Made by a program: the position numbers and the translations under genes. From NCBI GenBank assembly GCA_013397455.1, contig VYZB01000118.1, positions 1,657,521-1,721,520 of the forward strand: 64,000 nucleotides of DNA, written 5' to 3'. The notes under the pieces are model-generated. The model was not told the DNA's origin. It did no database searches and saw only the letters and a list, made by a program, of their open reading frames with translations. Below, in pieces: positions 12,431 through 26,407 of the stretch. Positions within the stretch are counted from its first letter, which is position 1; every line of letters starts with the position of its first letter. Source of the stretch: Crotophaga sulcirostris. Its lineage: Eukaryota > Chordata > Aves > Cuculiformes > Crotophagidae.

Positions 12431-15400
12431 CAGCCTTTGTGCAATAACATTTTTTAATAAGTGTTTGGCCCTGCATTCCACAAAAAAGAAAGCCGTGTCA
12501 GTTGTAACTGTTTTCTAGGGGAGTTTTCATTAGGAAGTGGTGATTGTTTACAAACAGTAAAGGCTTCGTATTTGCAAATAACTTGTTTGTCAGTCATAAC
12601 TTCTCCTTCTCATGTGCATTTCCCAAGGGAGAAGTTAGGAAAAGAATCCTATATTGACAGATTTAGATGTTGTATGCTATTTACTATTTTTCCCCTGCCG
12701 GTGTTCCCAAAACGCTTCTTTGCTTGTTTGATAGGTACTTGTATAACTTGGTAGCATAGAAATGGAAGGAATGCAGCAGGAGAGTGATTTCTGCAGGAGA
12801 AGTCAGCATGAGGTTTGTGTATCATTAAAGTTTCAGATGGATGGTTTAATAGGACTTAAATGATACACTAACTTTCCACTGACTCTCACACTGTGTGGAC
12901 TGTGGGCCAGACTTAAAAGTTTGAATCTCCAGCTGCATATAAATACTTAGCTGGTCTCTGGAAGTGAACTAGTTTTTGGGGATGTTAGCATCTTATTATT
13001 TTTGTATGTCTTAAATGTCTGATACTATGTGGCTTTCAGAATTGGGATGTTAAGGTTACCATATTCCATCTTAAAATAGAGTCAAACCCACCTGAAATCT
13101 GCTGAAGGCAGTGGTGGCTGTGTAATTTGTAGTTAATTATCCTGTAGGGTCAAACTTTAAGGTTCTTTTAATTTTCTGAATTAGGGGTTATTGCACCCTT
13201 TTCAGGTATGTACTAATAATATCTTCTATTAGGAACAAATTCATGTATTTTTTAAAAATATTGTTTTATTACAGAAACGAAGTTCACAAATGTGTCGTAA
13301 TACAGCCTGTAGGTGAAAAATTCTGTATCAGTCATAGACAGTGCCCAAGTGAGCCACCAAAAACATGGGAAGAGCTGGTGTGTGGTAAAGTTAGTTTTCT
13401 TCATCACACACCAGTTTGGCTTTCCATTGTCTATATAATTATGTATGGGAACACATTATACAAGCAATCAGGCTCAGAGGAACTCCTTTTATTTATTAAC
13501 TGAATAAAGTACATTGACATTAAGTAACTATCATGAAGAAGTAAGTCACTGTCTCCCACAGGGAAGCTATTCTTTTATCTTGTCTTGGAGATTGATAATT
13601 TCAGAGTCCACAGACAGGTCTCATCTTCTTTTCCATGTTTTTCCATTTACATATGCTAATGGCTATTCTGTCTGTAGATGGTACCAGTTTCCTAAAGCCA
13701 TTTTTACAGAAAATTAAATTTCCCAGAATTGATTGATGACACAGTTAAAAATTTAACTTAATTAAAAAGTATAATTAGTAGCATGTGAGCTAACCTTGAC
13801 AGAAAAAATATAGTGTGAGGACTAGACTTAAATAAGTAATATCACACAAATAAGCTAATATAGTACATAGAATGACATTTATTTTGATCCCTCAGGTCCC
13901 ATACTGAATGAACAAAAGAGCTATTTTATCATCGTAAACTGTATGAGAATTAGTTTCCTCAAGGAAAATAAAATTACTTCTTGATTCTCATAAGCAGAAA
14001 CATAACTATTTACCTCAAGTTTTATAAGAGTATTTTAAGCCTTCTAGTGTACTAGTCATAGATGCCAATGCACTCCATGTTGTTGAATGAGGAGAAAAGG
14101 AAAATACCACTCAGACATACCTCCTTAACTACTGTGTAATTTAATGTTGTGTCTATTTTCTGTAGAAAGTGCCATGCATTAGGGTTTCACCTTCTCATAT
14201 AAACATCAAAGAGGGGGAGAAGGAAAGCAGGGCCTCACATTTGCAAGGAGCTGCTTGTGTGTATAGCTGAATCTTCTACTGAATCCTGTGTTGCACATGC
14301 TTAATTTCCAGAGTTCCAAGAAGGTGTTGGCACAGAGAAGACTAAGTGTTTCCACGGCCCCACAACTCTTCAGTCTGTGATGATTTGTTGTCTACAGTTC
14401 TTATATTCAGTGTTCTCAAGTTGTCTAACTTTACAGTTGAGCAAAAAAAGGTGTCAACAAAAGATTTAGTGAAGTTTCCCTGTTGACTTTGCTGTGAGTG
14501 TCAACTCAGTGGCAAGCCACAGTCTTCTAATTATGTACAAAAGCTGAGATTGCATTTAGAAACAAGCTACCAAGACACAGGGAAGATGAGAGGGTTCTTG
14601 GGAACAACCAGATAGCACTGTGTATGACTTCTGCAGTGTTGCTAGGAGGAAGAGGGTACAGGTTTTAACTTATGCCTAGGGCTCCTACCAATCTAACATT
14701 ATATTACATCAACATGTAAATGTCCTAAACACATTTGAAGTAATCAGTCCTGAAACTGAGTCTGCAAGACACGGGTCTTAACAGACCAGTCTTCATGTTC
14801 CAAAGCAGGATGTCTGTAGGTTTTAACACTATATTCCATGTCCTGTCTTTGACTACATACATGATAGATATGACATTATCAATTCTGGGTGTTTGAAGAA
14901 ATTTGGAAACAGTTTTTATGGGTGTTAAATATGAAATCAGGACATGGCTTCAGCTGGTGCCTGAACTAAATACATTTGAGTTCCTTTTTGTTATGAGTTA
15001 CTGACTTGCAATTTTTAGATCATATAGGTTTTTGGTGCTCAAAGAGTGGGCTTCTTTCTTTAGAATGGAGTTCCCTTACAGGTCAAATTGCTGCAAGGAA
15101 GGTGTGGCTTACATATTCCTTTAGAATGGACATCTAAAGTTAAACAAACTCCTTATTTAAGTTGAAAACTCAGCAGTCTGCTTAAGGAATACAGTCTTGG
15201 ATGTTTTCTTCATTGCTGATTTATCCTAGCTCTTCAGGAGGAAAGTGAATTCCCAGATCTTAAGGTCACCTTTCACATGTTATTAAAGACAACATTTCTA
15301 ACGTCTTCTCTGTGCCTAGGTCTGCAAGTGTATCATGTATCTTGCTAAAAAAAAAAAGTTTGTACTTTCATTTCCTGCAGGAAGAAACTAGAGTCAAAAA

Positions 15401-17810
15401 AGTCAGCTCTCAGGAGCTGAGGTTTAGAATCCTGTCTCACAAATTGTGTAGAAATGTTGTTAAATGAGACATTTGGAGGTGCTGAATTCCAACAGTACTT
15501 CTATAGAACCTGATTTTTCTCAACAGTTTTACTCGTGCAGCCTGGGGCAATTAAAGCTTCAAGACTTTCAATACATGATGAATTTCCTTTTGTCTATAGT
15601 GAACAACAGACTTATCTGATTGTGTTTTCTGGTTGCTGTGTTTTTGCCTTGATGCAACTGTCTGGATTTCAATAATAAAGTGGTGTTCACTCAGGCTTTC
15701 ATGGCTGCTGTGACTTCCTTCAGAGCTAACCTAAGTAAGCAATGAATATAAAATTGACTCTATCTGCTCTGGATCTAATTTGAGAGTAAATGTTAGACCA
15801 CAGAGTTAGTTAAAGGAGGAAAGGAAACTTGGACATGGCCCAGTGAGTTATTGATATTCCCAGATGCTCTGTGTTGACAGGTAAAATTTTTCTTAGGAGC
15901 TTAAGGCAGTTTTTTTCTTGATCATGTTTTTATATCTTTTACTGACAAGTCAGCAGTTGCAGTAGGGACACGAAGGGACACTAGCTTTTAAAATAGCTTT
16001 TCACAGAGGTATTTTGGTATTGTTTTCTTCAAATTTTTTCAAAAATGAGTGTCAAAAGCCCTAAGGTTTGACAGTGAAGGAGTACAAGTGACGTGGGATT
16101 GAGCCAAAACCCTTGACAAAATAAGTTAAAGTTGTTCATCTGAACCCTGTCCTAAAACAAAAAGCACATTGCAGGTAAAAGGACGTAAGACAGTTTCACA
16201 TCAGAATGCTAGAGTTTATGTTCAAAAGTTTATATCCTTTTAAAGTCTGAATCCTGCCTTATTCGTACTGATTGGATAACCATCTTAATGTGCAACAAAT
16301 AATTTTGCAGGTAAAAAAACTCAAAATGGCCAAGAGCTTGGTTGTGCCAGAGTGGGGCCACATGTTTGGTAGCCACATGGAAAACTATGAAAACTTTTCA
16401 CTGTTCAGCAATCTTTCCCCCTTCTGGTGATTTTGCTACAATTAAAGTTGAGTGCTATCACTAAAAGAAATTTAATCCTTTTGCTGCATTGTAGTCATAT
16501 GGTAAATTTTTATAGCTATAACTACTCCTGTTTTATTTGTTATCCCAGCAGGGCATGGCTGAGAGATAACAGTATTGCACAGCAGGGTTGTCTTAGTTCA
16601 CAAAACATTTCATTGAGGCTTTTGAGCTATCTCCTACTAATCAGATTTCTCACTGAGGTGCCCATCCATCCAAATCAACTGTGGTCAGTGGACCTGGCAG
16701 TTCACCATGTTCCAAAAAGTTTAATGAATATCTACCCATTTAATTTTGGTTAAGAAGAACCAGCAGGGTGGCATTATTACCCCTGCTTCCTGTTGTTCTT
16801 GACTGTGGGTTTAATTCCTACTTCTGCAATATGAGTTGGTAATTGTAATCTGAGATAGTACATTTGATCTTGCTGCTCCTGGCAATGGAATCTCATTGAG
16901 CCACCTATTCCAAAACAATGTGTGGGGGTTTCTTATAAACATAAATATTGCCTGACATAAAACAGCATATCTATCTGTAGAGCAACAGCTGGCATGCTGA
17001 GGATGTATTCATTTGCACCCTTCTGCACAGCCCCAAGCAGATATTGCTTTACATAAAATAATTGGAAGATGACACTAAAAATATTATTTGTAGAGATGAT
17101 ATTTGTTTCCACAGCTGTTTTCAGCCCTCTTTCCTTGTTCCTAACATTTTGCAGTTTCCTTCTTATACTTGTTTCTCTGGGGATATCTGTGATGCAATTT
17201 TGAAACTTTAATGAATGATATTGTTTGCAGAATTTTCCATGTAGAATTGTGATTTGTTTTATAAATGTTACAGTATAAATCATTACTTCCTTCTCAGGAA
17301 TACTATCAGATAGCTTTCTGGTCAAAAGAATTAAGAAATTAAACCAAAAGCAGGTGAAAACCAAATAGCAGATAGCTCAGATATGTTCTAAAATATCCAT
17401 TATTTTGCTATCCAGTTTTTGTCTTACACAGTACAGGGCAACTCAGAATTCAGTCTCGGCTCTGTATATAATTGTAATTTTTTTGATGGCTCTGTTCTAA
17501 CTTTACCACTAGGGACTTAAATCTGCAGTCATTCATAAATAGAATTCCCATACAAGTCCCTTAAAATGCATTCAGATTACAGAAGGAAAAAAATGATCTG
17601 TAGAAATATGATTGCAAATAAAGCTATGAACAAGTGGGTTGCTGAAAGTGTCATACAATCGAACGTACTTAGCCTACAGGTTTTTGTCTCATCACAGCTT
17701 CCTGTAATAAAACAAGAAAGACATAGCAGTCTGGAAGACAGTTACATTTTCTGTAAATTAAAGAGAAGCTGTAAGACAGAAAATGAAAGCTTGAACAGTT
17801 TTGTTTGCTT

Positions 17811-17860
17811 CTCTTTCTTTCTTTCTTTCTTTTTCTTTCTTTTTCTTTCTTTTTCCCCCC
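17811..17860 (+). repeat. (CTTT)n pyrimidine tract
   Basis: About 50 bp of uninterrupted pyrimidines, mainly CTTT and CTTTTT units, end in six C residues. It is a simple polypyrimidine tract that could form a triplex and is likely length-variable. It is not adjacent to a recognised exon. Confidence 0.9.
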
Positions 17861-18239
17861 AGTCTGTATAGTCCAATTATATTTCTCTCCACTCTACCTC
17901 TTATTGGGGGATTTGCAGGATGTTAGTTTACAAGCACAGCTCACAGGCATTCCTTAACACATTGTCTCAGGGAGACAGTTTGCTTTGTTTGTGGTGAAAT
18001 GATCATACTAAATTCTTCATTGTGACTGTCCTGACACAAGGTCTTGGACTTTTCAGAATGGAATAGTGCTCAAACACAGAGCAGTCAAAAAATAGGAGAA
18101 GGTGTTGATGGGCTACTATTTTAGAAATGTCAGAGCTGCACTAAACATTTACCTTTTAACTGCCACAAGCAGCCCTGAAGCTCTGATGCAAGAAACATTG
18201 AAACTACATGAAGAACAAATCTATCATCTACACACTGAT

Positions 18240-18399
18240 AAGATCCTTCTTCTCCAGGCTAAATAGTCCCAGCTCAGTCTCTTCTCATAGCAAGGATACA
18301 TCAGTTCCTTAATCTCCCTCATGACCCTTCACTGGGCTTTCTCCAGTGTGTTCATGTCTCTCCTGTATTGCTGGGCTCAGAAGTGGCCACTGGACCCTG
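18240..18399 (-). mobile_element. CR1 LINE internal fragment
   Basis: The + strand carries antisense CR1 blocks in the correct order: 'ttcttctccaggctaaat', 'agctcagtctcttctcat', 'catgacccttcactgggctt', 'tctccagtgtgttcatgtct' and 'tgctgggctcagaagtgg'. Both the 3' tail and the 5' part are missing, so it is a short, diverged, minus-strand piece. The two overlapping open frames here (18309-18503) are by-products of this repeat. Confidence 0.82.
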
Positions 18400-21300
18400 T
18401 GTATGGTTATATCACTAATAGCCAGAAAGCAGATACGAAGGTTAATATAGCAGAAACTCGAAGGCAAAGTTGCAAAATTATAACATGTGATAACCACAAT
18501 TAATTTACCAGAGCTGTGGGTTTCAAGGGCTGCAAGACTTACACAAAAGTGGCAGTTAGAAAATGTGAAAGAGCTGCTTTCCTTAAGAGAAAACAGTGTA
18601 AATCAGAAAGCAGCATTGGACATTTTGGATCATCTTTGCAACAGAAAGGTTTAGAAATTATATTATATTGTTGTAGTGCTGAAAAAAAAAGTATTTTAAA
18701 CAACGTTTATACTCATCTTTTTCTCTTTTCCAGATGCAGTGGCTGGGAGGAGAAGATAATGGTTAACATACTCTGGGAAGTAAAACCTGAGAGAGGGATA
18801 AAATGGAGTTATTGAACTAGTTAATGTGTGTGCTGAAAGCATCTGTCTTTTCATTCTGTTTATAATTTTTCAAAAGAATGCTAATATATTTTGACATGGC
18901 AGAACGAATTACTAGAAAAAACAACAACATCAGTGCACTGGAAAAAAAGGAAACTAAGATCTCAAGAGGAATGGGAAATGAGAAATTTTTGTGTTTTCTA
19001 TGAAGAGGAGCACTCTTTGTCTAAATTCCTAAATCCCAGGTTGAAAAGTATAAAGTAACCGATTCAATTTCCTGGCTCTAGCTAGTTGCTTATAAGAGAC
19101 CATTATCGGGTATATTTCCTTTTCATGTAAATGCTGAGCTTCTGGAATAAATCAATAATATTTTGTCCCCCCTCCCAGGATCATTTTCAAAGGGCACTGT
19201 TGAGAGATGCTGTCAAATTTGAATGTTGGGTTTCTCAGAACTTAAAAATGAAACTCTTTATAACTGCATCTATCATCAGAAAGTTAAAAATAAATGAATA
19301 CCAACTTTTTTTTTCTTCTTTAGCTTAAGAAGTGAGATTGAATCTTTCCAAAGTCTGAAAGCTTTACAGCTATACACTGAATATTCTGTTCGGCATCAAG
19401 GCAAATCTCAAGTTAAGCTATCAGAGATGAAGAACAATAATACCATTGCCTTATCTAAAGCTTTTCTTCAGAGGATTCAAAAGCATTCAGTAAACATTAA
19501 TGAATTTAAGTAATTCTCTGTAAAGTAGATAGTCAGAATTTTAAAAAATCTGTAAGTGCCAGGAAATCCATTAACTTTCTGTTATCAAAGGGCATCCCGG
19601 AGTAAGCCAATGAAAAATAGAGTATGTCAGAAGGGAGTCAATGATTACACAGCCTTTTACTGTCAAAAGAGTATAACTTGAGAAAGAGGTGATGTATGCA
19701 GTCAGCTTCCTTTCCTTTTATATTCTCATTAAATGTTCGTTAGTGTTGATAGCAATTCTTTCATTCATTTTCAAAGGATTTGGTCCTCGCATTCAGAAAG
19801 TGTTCTGAAATTTGGTCGGACCACGACAACAGAAGCATCTGAAATGGTCATGTTTTTTGAATCTAGAACTGTACTGTCACCATTGGTCATGTACAGTAGC
19901 GACTGTGAGGTAGGAACTTCCCAAAATTTTATAGGCTCTGGGTTGTGTGCCTAACCTCTGCTGAGCTTCAGTCTTTATACCCTGATCAGACACTGATTAA
20001 GAGACAAACTCAAAGATCAAACACCAATCAAATCTCACTGTTTATATAAAATCAATAAACATTTTTTTTAGTGGCAATAAGCCTGGAAACTAAAGTAAGT
20101 CTCGAGTCTTATAACTTATTGTTCTTACTCTGTTCTTCCTTGGTGGGTGGTTGTTTAAATTCAGCATCTTAAATCTTTTGGCACAGCATAAATAACCTCT
20201 CTAGTGAGCTGTCATTAGACATATTGGTTTTACTCCCGCTCTATACCTGGTTGGTATAAAATAACACCATCAATCTTGTAAAAAGGACCCCTTGTTTTCC
20301 TCCTCCAGTCCACTTACCACCACTGTCTCTCTATAAGTCATGAATACTCCTAGCACAGCAGGAGTACATTAATGATTTATTTTTTCTAGGGAATATCCTT
20401 ATTACAAATGATTTTGCTAACTTGCTAGGTACTCTCACTGCAGGACATTGTTGCTAATAGATCCCCTCGAGCATTTGCAGTCTACATTCCTCATTTAACT
20501 GGATCCCAGGTGCTATGCATGTTAAATACCTCATCTATAATCTCTTTAAGCATGAGATTTCTGTCACTACTTCTTTTGTTGGCCAGGCAATTTCTTGCAG
20601 CAACAGTAAAAATGGTGCAAGGCTTTTCTAAAATTCATGGGAGAAGGTGCTAGTTGCAGGTATTTTCACTTGCATGAAGCTATGGGCTTGTATTTAGGGA
20701 GAATATAGATTTCAGTACTCCTTATCTCTGGCACTCTGTATGACTTTTCAGTTTTCTGAAATCCTGGATCACTTCAGACCCTCCTATTATTTTCTTATAC
20801 GCCTATCACACTGTGGCTGAAGTTTTGTGGTAGACTGCAGTAGGGAGAGAACTGAGTGCCAAAACTGAATGCTTTTAAAAATTCTAATTTTCATGCCTTC
20901 TGCAAGATTTTGTTATTAGATTCCTACTAGCAGACAGAGAAACCCTTTAGTTAGGTGAGGAAAAGATTTCACAGGTAAAAGAACATAGAAAAGGGCTGAA
21001 TCGATGGCAGGTCTTACACTGACACAGTCCTGCAAGTGTGGGGTATGCTGGGCTATGCAAAATCAAGACTCACTCTGTGATGTTGAGGGGAAAGACTGAA
21101 AAACAATGAGATATCATTTGGGCTGGGAATGAAGAATGGATCTGCTGGGAGGAGTGGCTCTGTGTTGAAGGAAGAGAGGTTGATCTAGTGGACTTGGAAG
21201 TTTTTATATCTTTTGTTGGTTTACATAGCAGATATGAAGAGGGTATCTCACCAGTGCTGAAGTGGTGTGTAGCATGTATGTGGAGCATGCAAGCCCTTTG

Positions 21301-24300
21301 GATTGCATCTCATATGGATTGCAAACCTGAAGGGCAGCAGTGTTGTGAAAGACATGTGCTCCAGGTTTTCATGTTCTAATTAATACATAGAGAGCACAGT
21401 TCATTTGGAAATGCTTGAGGACTTCATATTTTTTCCTGGAGTATTTCTTTATTGTTCATTTTTTCATGCTTTTGCACATACTCCCTTGTAACTGTAATTT
21501 GTAGCCAATGCTTGTGTGTGATTAGTCTGTCACGAAGAGCAAAGTTCTACTTTTTTACAATGTACATTATTCCAAAATAAGATCTTACTATATCTCAGTA
21601 CAAGTGTTTGAACATGGCTCTATATTGTTGGATATGTGCGATGCTTTGCAATTCTTATTCCTCTTTACAAAGAATTAGGATATGTAAGATTAATTCAAAA
21701 CTCTTATGGGATGAGGTTATGTGGAAACAAAGCAAATCAAATTTACACTATTTTGGCACTATTTATAAACAGAAGCTGAGTGATAAGCCTTCTGTTTTTC
21801 CAAGTAAATGTCAATTCATCTGAGTGATGTAATATTTAAACTACGGTGACGCATCTATTTATACAGGGAGAACAAAAAAAAAAGTCCAATATCTCATTTA
21901 CAGTATGAGCATGAAATATCTTAAAGAAGTCTCCTTGGCTTTGCAGTTCCTACTGTGAAATTGCTTCTAAAGTTGTCCGAACATTTTTATTTCTGAAGTC
22001 CTTACTCTCTTAGAAGTTTTGCCTTGCAAAGGAACAGGAGAAAAACACAACAAAAATAAATGGATTATGGAACTATGGAAAGCTCTCTAGGAGGAAGTCT
22101 TTTTGTTTGTTTATATAATTTATAGTTTTTACGCATTCCTTTAGAACATATCTCTTAAAGTACATGGAGGATGGGCCTCATGTCCTGCTATCATTTTTGC
22201 TCACTTACCACTCTGAGCAGATTACATAGGCAGGACTGGCAGCAAGGGAATGCACTGCTGCTCAGCCAGGCATCTTGCAACTGAGGCAGTCACAGCTGAT
22301 GGCTGGCAGCCACAGCTCTGTCCTTGCGTGCTGCATGACATACAGACATCAGGGCCAGCTGGCCCCTGTAGATGAAGAGGTAATGTGCAGCCAGGTTGCT
22401 GCTGCAGGGAAGGGAGCTATGGGCCACAGTATTTCATTGAAAAGAAAGGTAGGTAACAAGATAGCAAACTGGTAATGTGGTAGGGATGGTGGCTAGAGAC
22501 ATGGGAAAGAAACCCCACCAAATTACTGCTGTGGACTTTTCAGACCCAGAATAGCAGCTCATTAGGGTCTGTTACTCAGTCATTGATTGTCTGAGCAAGG
22601 AACACCTAACCTAGAATAATTTCCTTTATGTTTGGATTTCTGTAGCATTAATTGTCCAGATTTTGTTTCCAACAGACAATATTTTCCTATAATTAATTAA
22701 TGTGATTTATGTTTACTTGTTACATGCTAATTCACAGTTTCTGAAACGCAACATAGTCACAGGACATCACAAGCTGTAAGCACAGGGACGTTATAATGAC
22801 ATCTATGCACCACCTTTACAAATAATGAGCTTACATCGTGGAACAAGATAAGTCATCAATGGTAACACCTGTGGGAATCACAGTAATTCAGAAGCAGTAG
22901 TATTGTCATCAGAGACATTTACAACCTTCCTGCTCCAGAGGTAAGAAAATACACGTTTTTACCTCTCACGGGGACCCAACGTCCTGGTAGGTTGAACACA
23001 TATACTGTTTTTCTCCTAGACACACAGCACCTACTCTTTCAATCTCTGTTGTTTTGGTACTGATCTATAAATTCTCTAGTGCTTCTGCAATATTTGTCAG
23101 CTCTCCCTTATTTAAGAAAAGCTGATATACGAATTGCTTATATTACCTACAAATTGAAGTGTTTTGATAGTGCCCTTGGTATATAGCACAGCTTGCTCCA
23201 CACCAACATCAGAGTGTAGTTGGAAGAATTGTTCTGAAATAAGATGCAGAATAAGTTTCTTTTCTGAGATGTCAAAGACACTAGCTTTATTGAAAACATT
23301 TCTGCAGTTCTGTACTAACCCTATATAAAGAGTATCTAATCTTTATTTAGTGAAAACAGCTATTGACACCAATGGCAGGAAGGAACTTAGTAGAGTAAGA
23401 ATGTTTGGTTTGGATTCTGGTGTTATTTTCCTTTTGTATAACCTCTCTCCCAAAGAAAAGGCTCATTGAATGAATTGTATTTGCTGGGACAAAATAATTC
23501 TCTTTGCTTGAAGAAGAAAGAACAAGAGATTAGCAAAGTAGGTGGACTGTATGGTTGTCAGATAATGGGTCTGTTTTACCAAAACACTTTACAAGAGGAA
23601 TCTATATCCTGTAATACAGACAGCATTTGTTTCACTGAACCAGGCTCATCCAGTGCAAAATGTAAACAGTTGAAATGGAAATGTAATTTTTCAACTTTTT
23701 TTTGAACATTTAATAAAAAACAGCCCCTCGAAACCCTGACAATCTCTGTCCCTCATCACTTCAGTATTGGTTTCGTGTTTCACTTAGTTTGATGCTAGCA
23801 GGAAAGCAAGCTTTTGGCTGCAAGTATCTCTACTTCCATCAAAAATATTTCCTTTCTTAACGGAACACAGATAGAAAGTATAGGCTAAACTGCTGGAAAT
23901 CAATGAAGTAACACAGAGGTAACCCTGGAGTACCACTGAATACTGTTACAATGTTAACTGTGGAGCTGTACCTGAAATGCCAAAAAGCCGAAAAAACATG
24001 TTGACTCTTCTGCATGGGAGAAATGCATTGAGTTTAGAGACTTAGAGAAAATGGGAGTTTGTCTGAAAAACCTTATGACACTAAGTATAAGGTTTACTGC
24101 CAAGGCTTATGTGAACACCCACTTGAAAGTGCCTAGTCCTTGTCCTGGACCTTGCACCATTAAACACAGAGATTTCAAAGACATCTGCAGCACAAGAAAG
24201 CCAATGTGAAGACTTCCAAAACTGGGAAGATATACCAAGGAAAGTTTCAGTTAACCTCACCCCATTCTTTCACTTTTTCTTCTTTTTTTTCTTTTTTTTT

Positions 24301-26188
24301 TTTTTTTTAATGCAGCTTATTATTCCTGCTAGAAACAAGACTTTTCTGCATATACCCCTAACTTTGCTGAAACCTGACTTTAGACTTAATCTCATTTATG
24401 CTTCTACTTACATTATCTAAGTAAGACATTCTGTGTCTCAAATGTTTTTCTGTAAAAAGTAGGCATTTATACCCTGACTTTGGGGTACCTTATAACAATA
24501 AGGTGTAAGACAATCGGGCACTACAGATGAAAACACCGAAGAGTGAATGAGCTACCCCATATGGCTGCTGTTATGGTTTTGTGCTAACAGGGATCCAGGC
24601 TTTGCTTGAGATGAGCTTTGGTAAGAAAATGTGGATTTTAATCTCAACAACAAGTAGATATCTTACTGAGGCATTAGAAAAATCCATGTGTTGGAATATT
24701 AGACAGAATTAAAAATGAGTGAATCTACTTCTGGAAACCCTGCAGAGGCGTTAGTGTAATGCTCTGCTCAACCTAGTTATTTGTGCTGCTAAGTCAGGCA
24801 CCTCTGCTCCCTCTACAGTGTGCCATTTAGTCTTGAAAGGAAACAACTGCTTTCTTCTTGAGAACTGAATCTAAAATTCCCATTCTCATTCTTGCTATGT
24901 TAATTTGTGTTAGTCTGATCTGTATTTTATTAACTTTATTTACACTTTATTTATAAAGGAGGATTCTATATTTTTAAGGCAGCTCACCTTATAGCAAACA
25001 CCAATATTCTCTAACAGAAAATTAGGAGCAATGTAAAATAGTTTTATTAAGCATTCACTTTAATAGGTGGTAAAACAACAGGGAAGTTCTTGAAGCCTGT
25101 TTATGTAACAGGTTAAATCAGAGTGACTTGTCCTTGTGCTAAAATATATGATGTATGGATAAATTATGTGAACAAAAGTTGGAAAAATAGCCATTAGGAA
25201 AAGCAAAGTATATTGTTAAACTACATAATTAGGATAGAATTATGGAAATATCAAAGACTGTTTTTTGGTAAATTAATAATTCTTCTATACAAAACTAAAT
25301 ATGATTATTTTGTATCTTAAATAATATTTTTCTTGGCATACCATCTGTCTGTGACTTTGTTAACAAATGAAATACTGGAGTCAGGAAGTTGAAAAGCAAG
25401 TCATAGATACATCGTTATCACAACAAACTAAGTTCATTTTCACAGGTCTTCCAGGTCAGACCGGCAGGGTTGTTGGTTACTGAGAACTAATTTTTGAAGT
25501 GCCCTTTGCCATGGAGCTGTAAAAAGCTTTCTGATGTTCACAAGTCTTAGTTATATGGATTTAATCTATGTACACAGACATACAAGAAGAGGAACTTACT
25601 CAGCTATGAACTGAAGTCAGTTGTGAGCCAGTGACCTGTCATAAATCTTTTCACAAAATTAATTAATGAAAGTCTTTACCATAGGAAAGCTTTGGCTCCT
25701 CCACTGATCATGATATGCCTATAAAACTTTCTGACTTTGAAAGGGAGAAGGACAGTTTTATTTCAAAAGTTTCAATTAAATTCACATAGTGTAAAGCCTA
25801 TAGTGAATGTAAAAGGAATGTATTGTGATTTCCACTTGGACTGATATAGCTTTCAGGACTTCGGTTTTGCCGCAGAACTGAAGAGAACAATCCTACCCAG
25901 CATATGCATTTAACTTGTTCATGTTGATATTCAACTGAAATACTTTCTGTGTGAAATTCTGGATTTGCCAATCAATAGAATGTCATATGCGGGCTTTATG
26001 TGACAGGAAACAAGTTATGTTCTTTTGGAGAGCAATCCTATTAACTCCTGACATGGTAAAACCATAATGTTATTATGCGTTGACTTAAGAAGTTCCTGTC
26101 TGTTCAGTTGTGTACACACACCTGTTTGTGGGAACTGCCTTGCTTGATCCCTGTTTATCACTGAGTAATCATGTGGGGAACACATTTG
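18400..26188. other. Intergenic, no gene recognised
   Basis: AT-rich interval with only short open frames. A slightly GC-richer patch at about 22200-22460, rich in 'ctgctg/cagc', gives a 66-codon frame without a recognisable domain. A long T-rich tract lies at 24273-24308. No known repeat family was recognised elsewhere. Confidence 0.55.
24273..24308 (+). repeat. T-rich tract
   Basis: About 36 bp of almost pure T with a few C interruptions, followed by 'aatgcag'. It resembles a polypyrimidine tract with a downstream AG, but no open reading frame with coding character follows, so no exon is called. Confidence 0.85.
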
Positions 26189-26196
26189 ACTTAAAC

Positions 26197-26399
26197 CAGG
26201 GGTGTCGCACTCCCGGGTCCCGCCGTTCTCCTGCTCCTGCAGCATAAGGCGCATCACACGCTGCACACGTGCCCAGTGCTGGCAGGAGTGCAGGGACAAG
26301 GAGCTCGGTGCTACCAATGGGTACAAACAAGGTGCTGGGTCAGATAAAACAAGGTGGAGGGACAGATTCAGCCCACAGGCTGTGAGTTTGACACCCCTG
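26197..26399. mobile_element. hAT-like MITE, 203 bp
   Basis: The left end CAGGGGTGTCGCACTCCC and the right end (reverse-complemented CAGGGGTGTCAAACTCAC) match at 15 of 18 positions, forming terminal inverted repeats. CAGGGGTGTCAAACTC is the characteristic terminus of vertebrate hAT (Charlie-like) non-autonomous elements. Candidate 8-bp target duplications flank it: acttaaac (26189-26196) and acttagat (26400-26407), identical at 6 of 8 positions, which fits an old hAT insertion. The interior is GC-rich against the surrounding sequence and has no transposase. The open frames across it (26015-26326 minus, 26202-26405 plus) are artefacts. Confidence 0.85.
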
Positions 26400-26407
26400 A
26401 CTTAGAT

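Larger units (their letters stand above)
9846..18239. other. Intergenic, no gene recognised
   Basis: Long AT-rich interval with no supportable exon. Simple repeats are a TG/TA-rich tract (11671-11697) and a pyrimidine tract (17811-17860), listed separately. A faint CR1-like block may lie at 12298-12430. The longest open frame (16933-17364, minus, about 143 codons) has no recognisable domain and was not accepted as a gene. Confidence 0.55.

Noticed and set aside
16933..17364. Longest clean intergenic open frame (143 codons, minus strand)
   Set aside because: It is AT-driven, with no recognisable domain, no gene-like context and no splice pattern. A frame of this length is plausible by chance in 64 kb.
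24273..24325. T-rich tract followed by 'aatgcag', looking like a splice acceptor
   Set aside because: No coding-like frame or matching donor follows.
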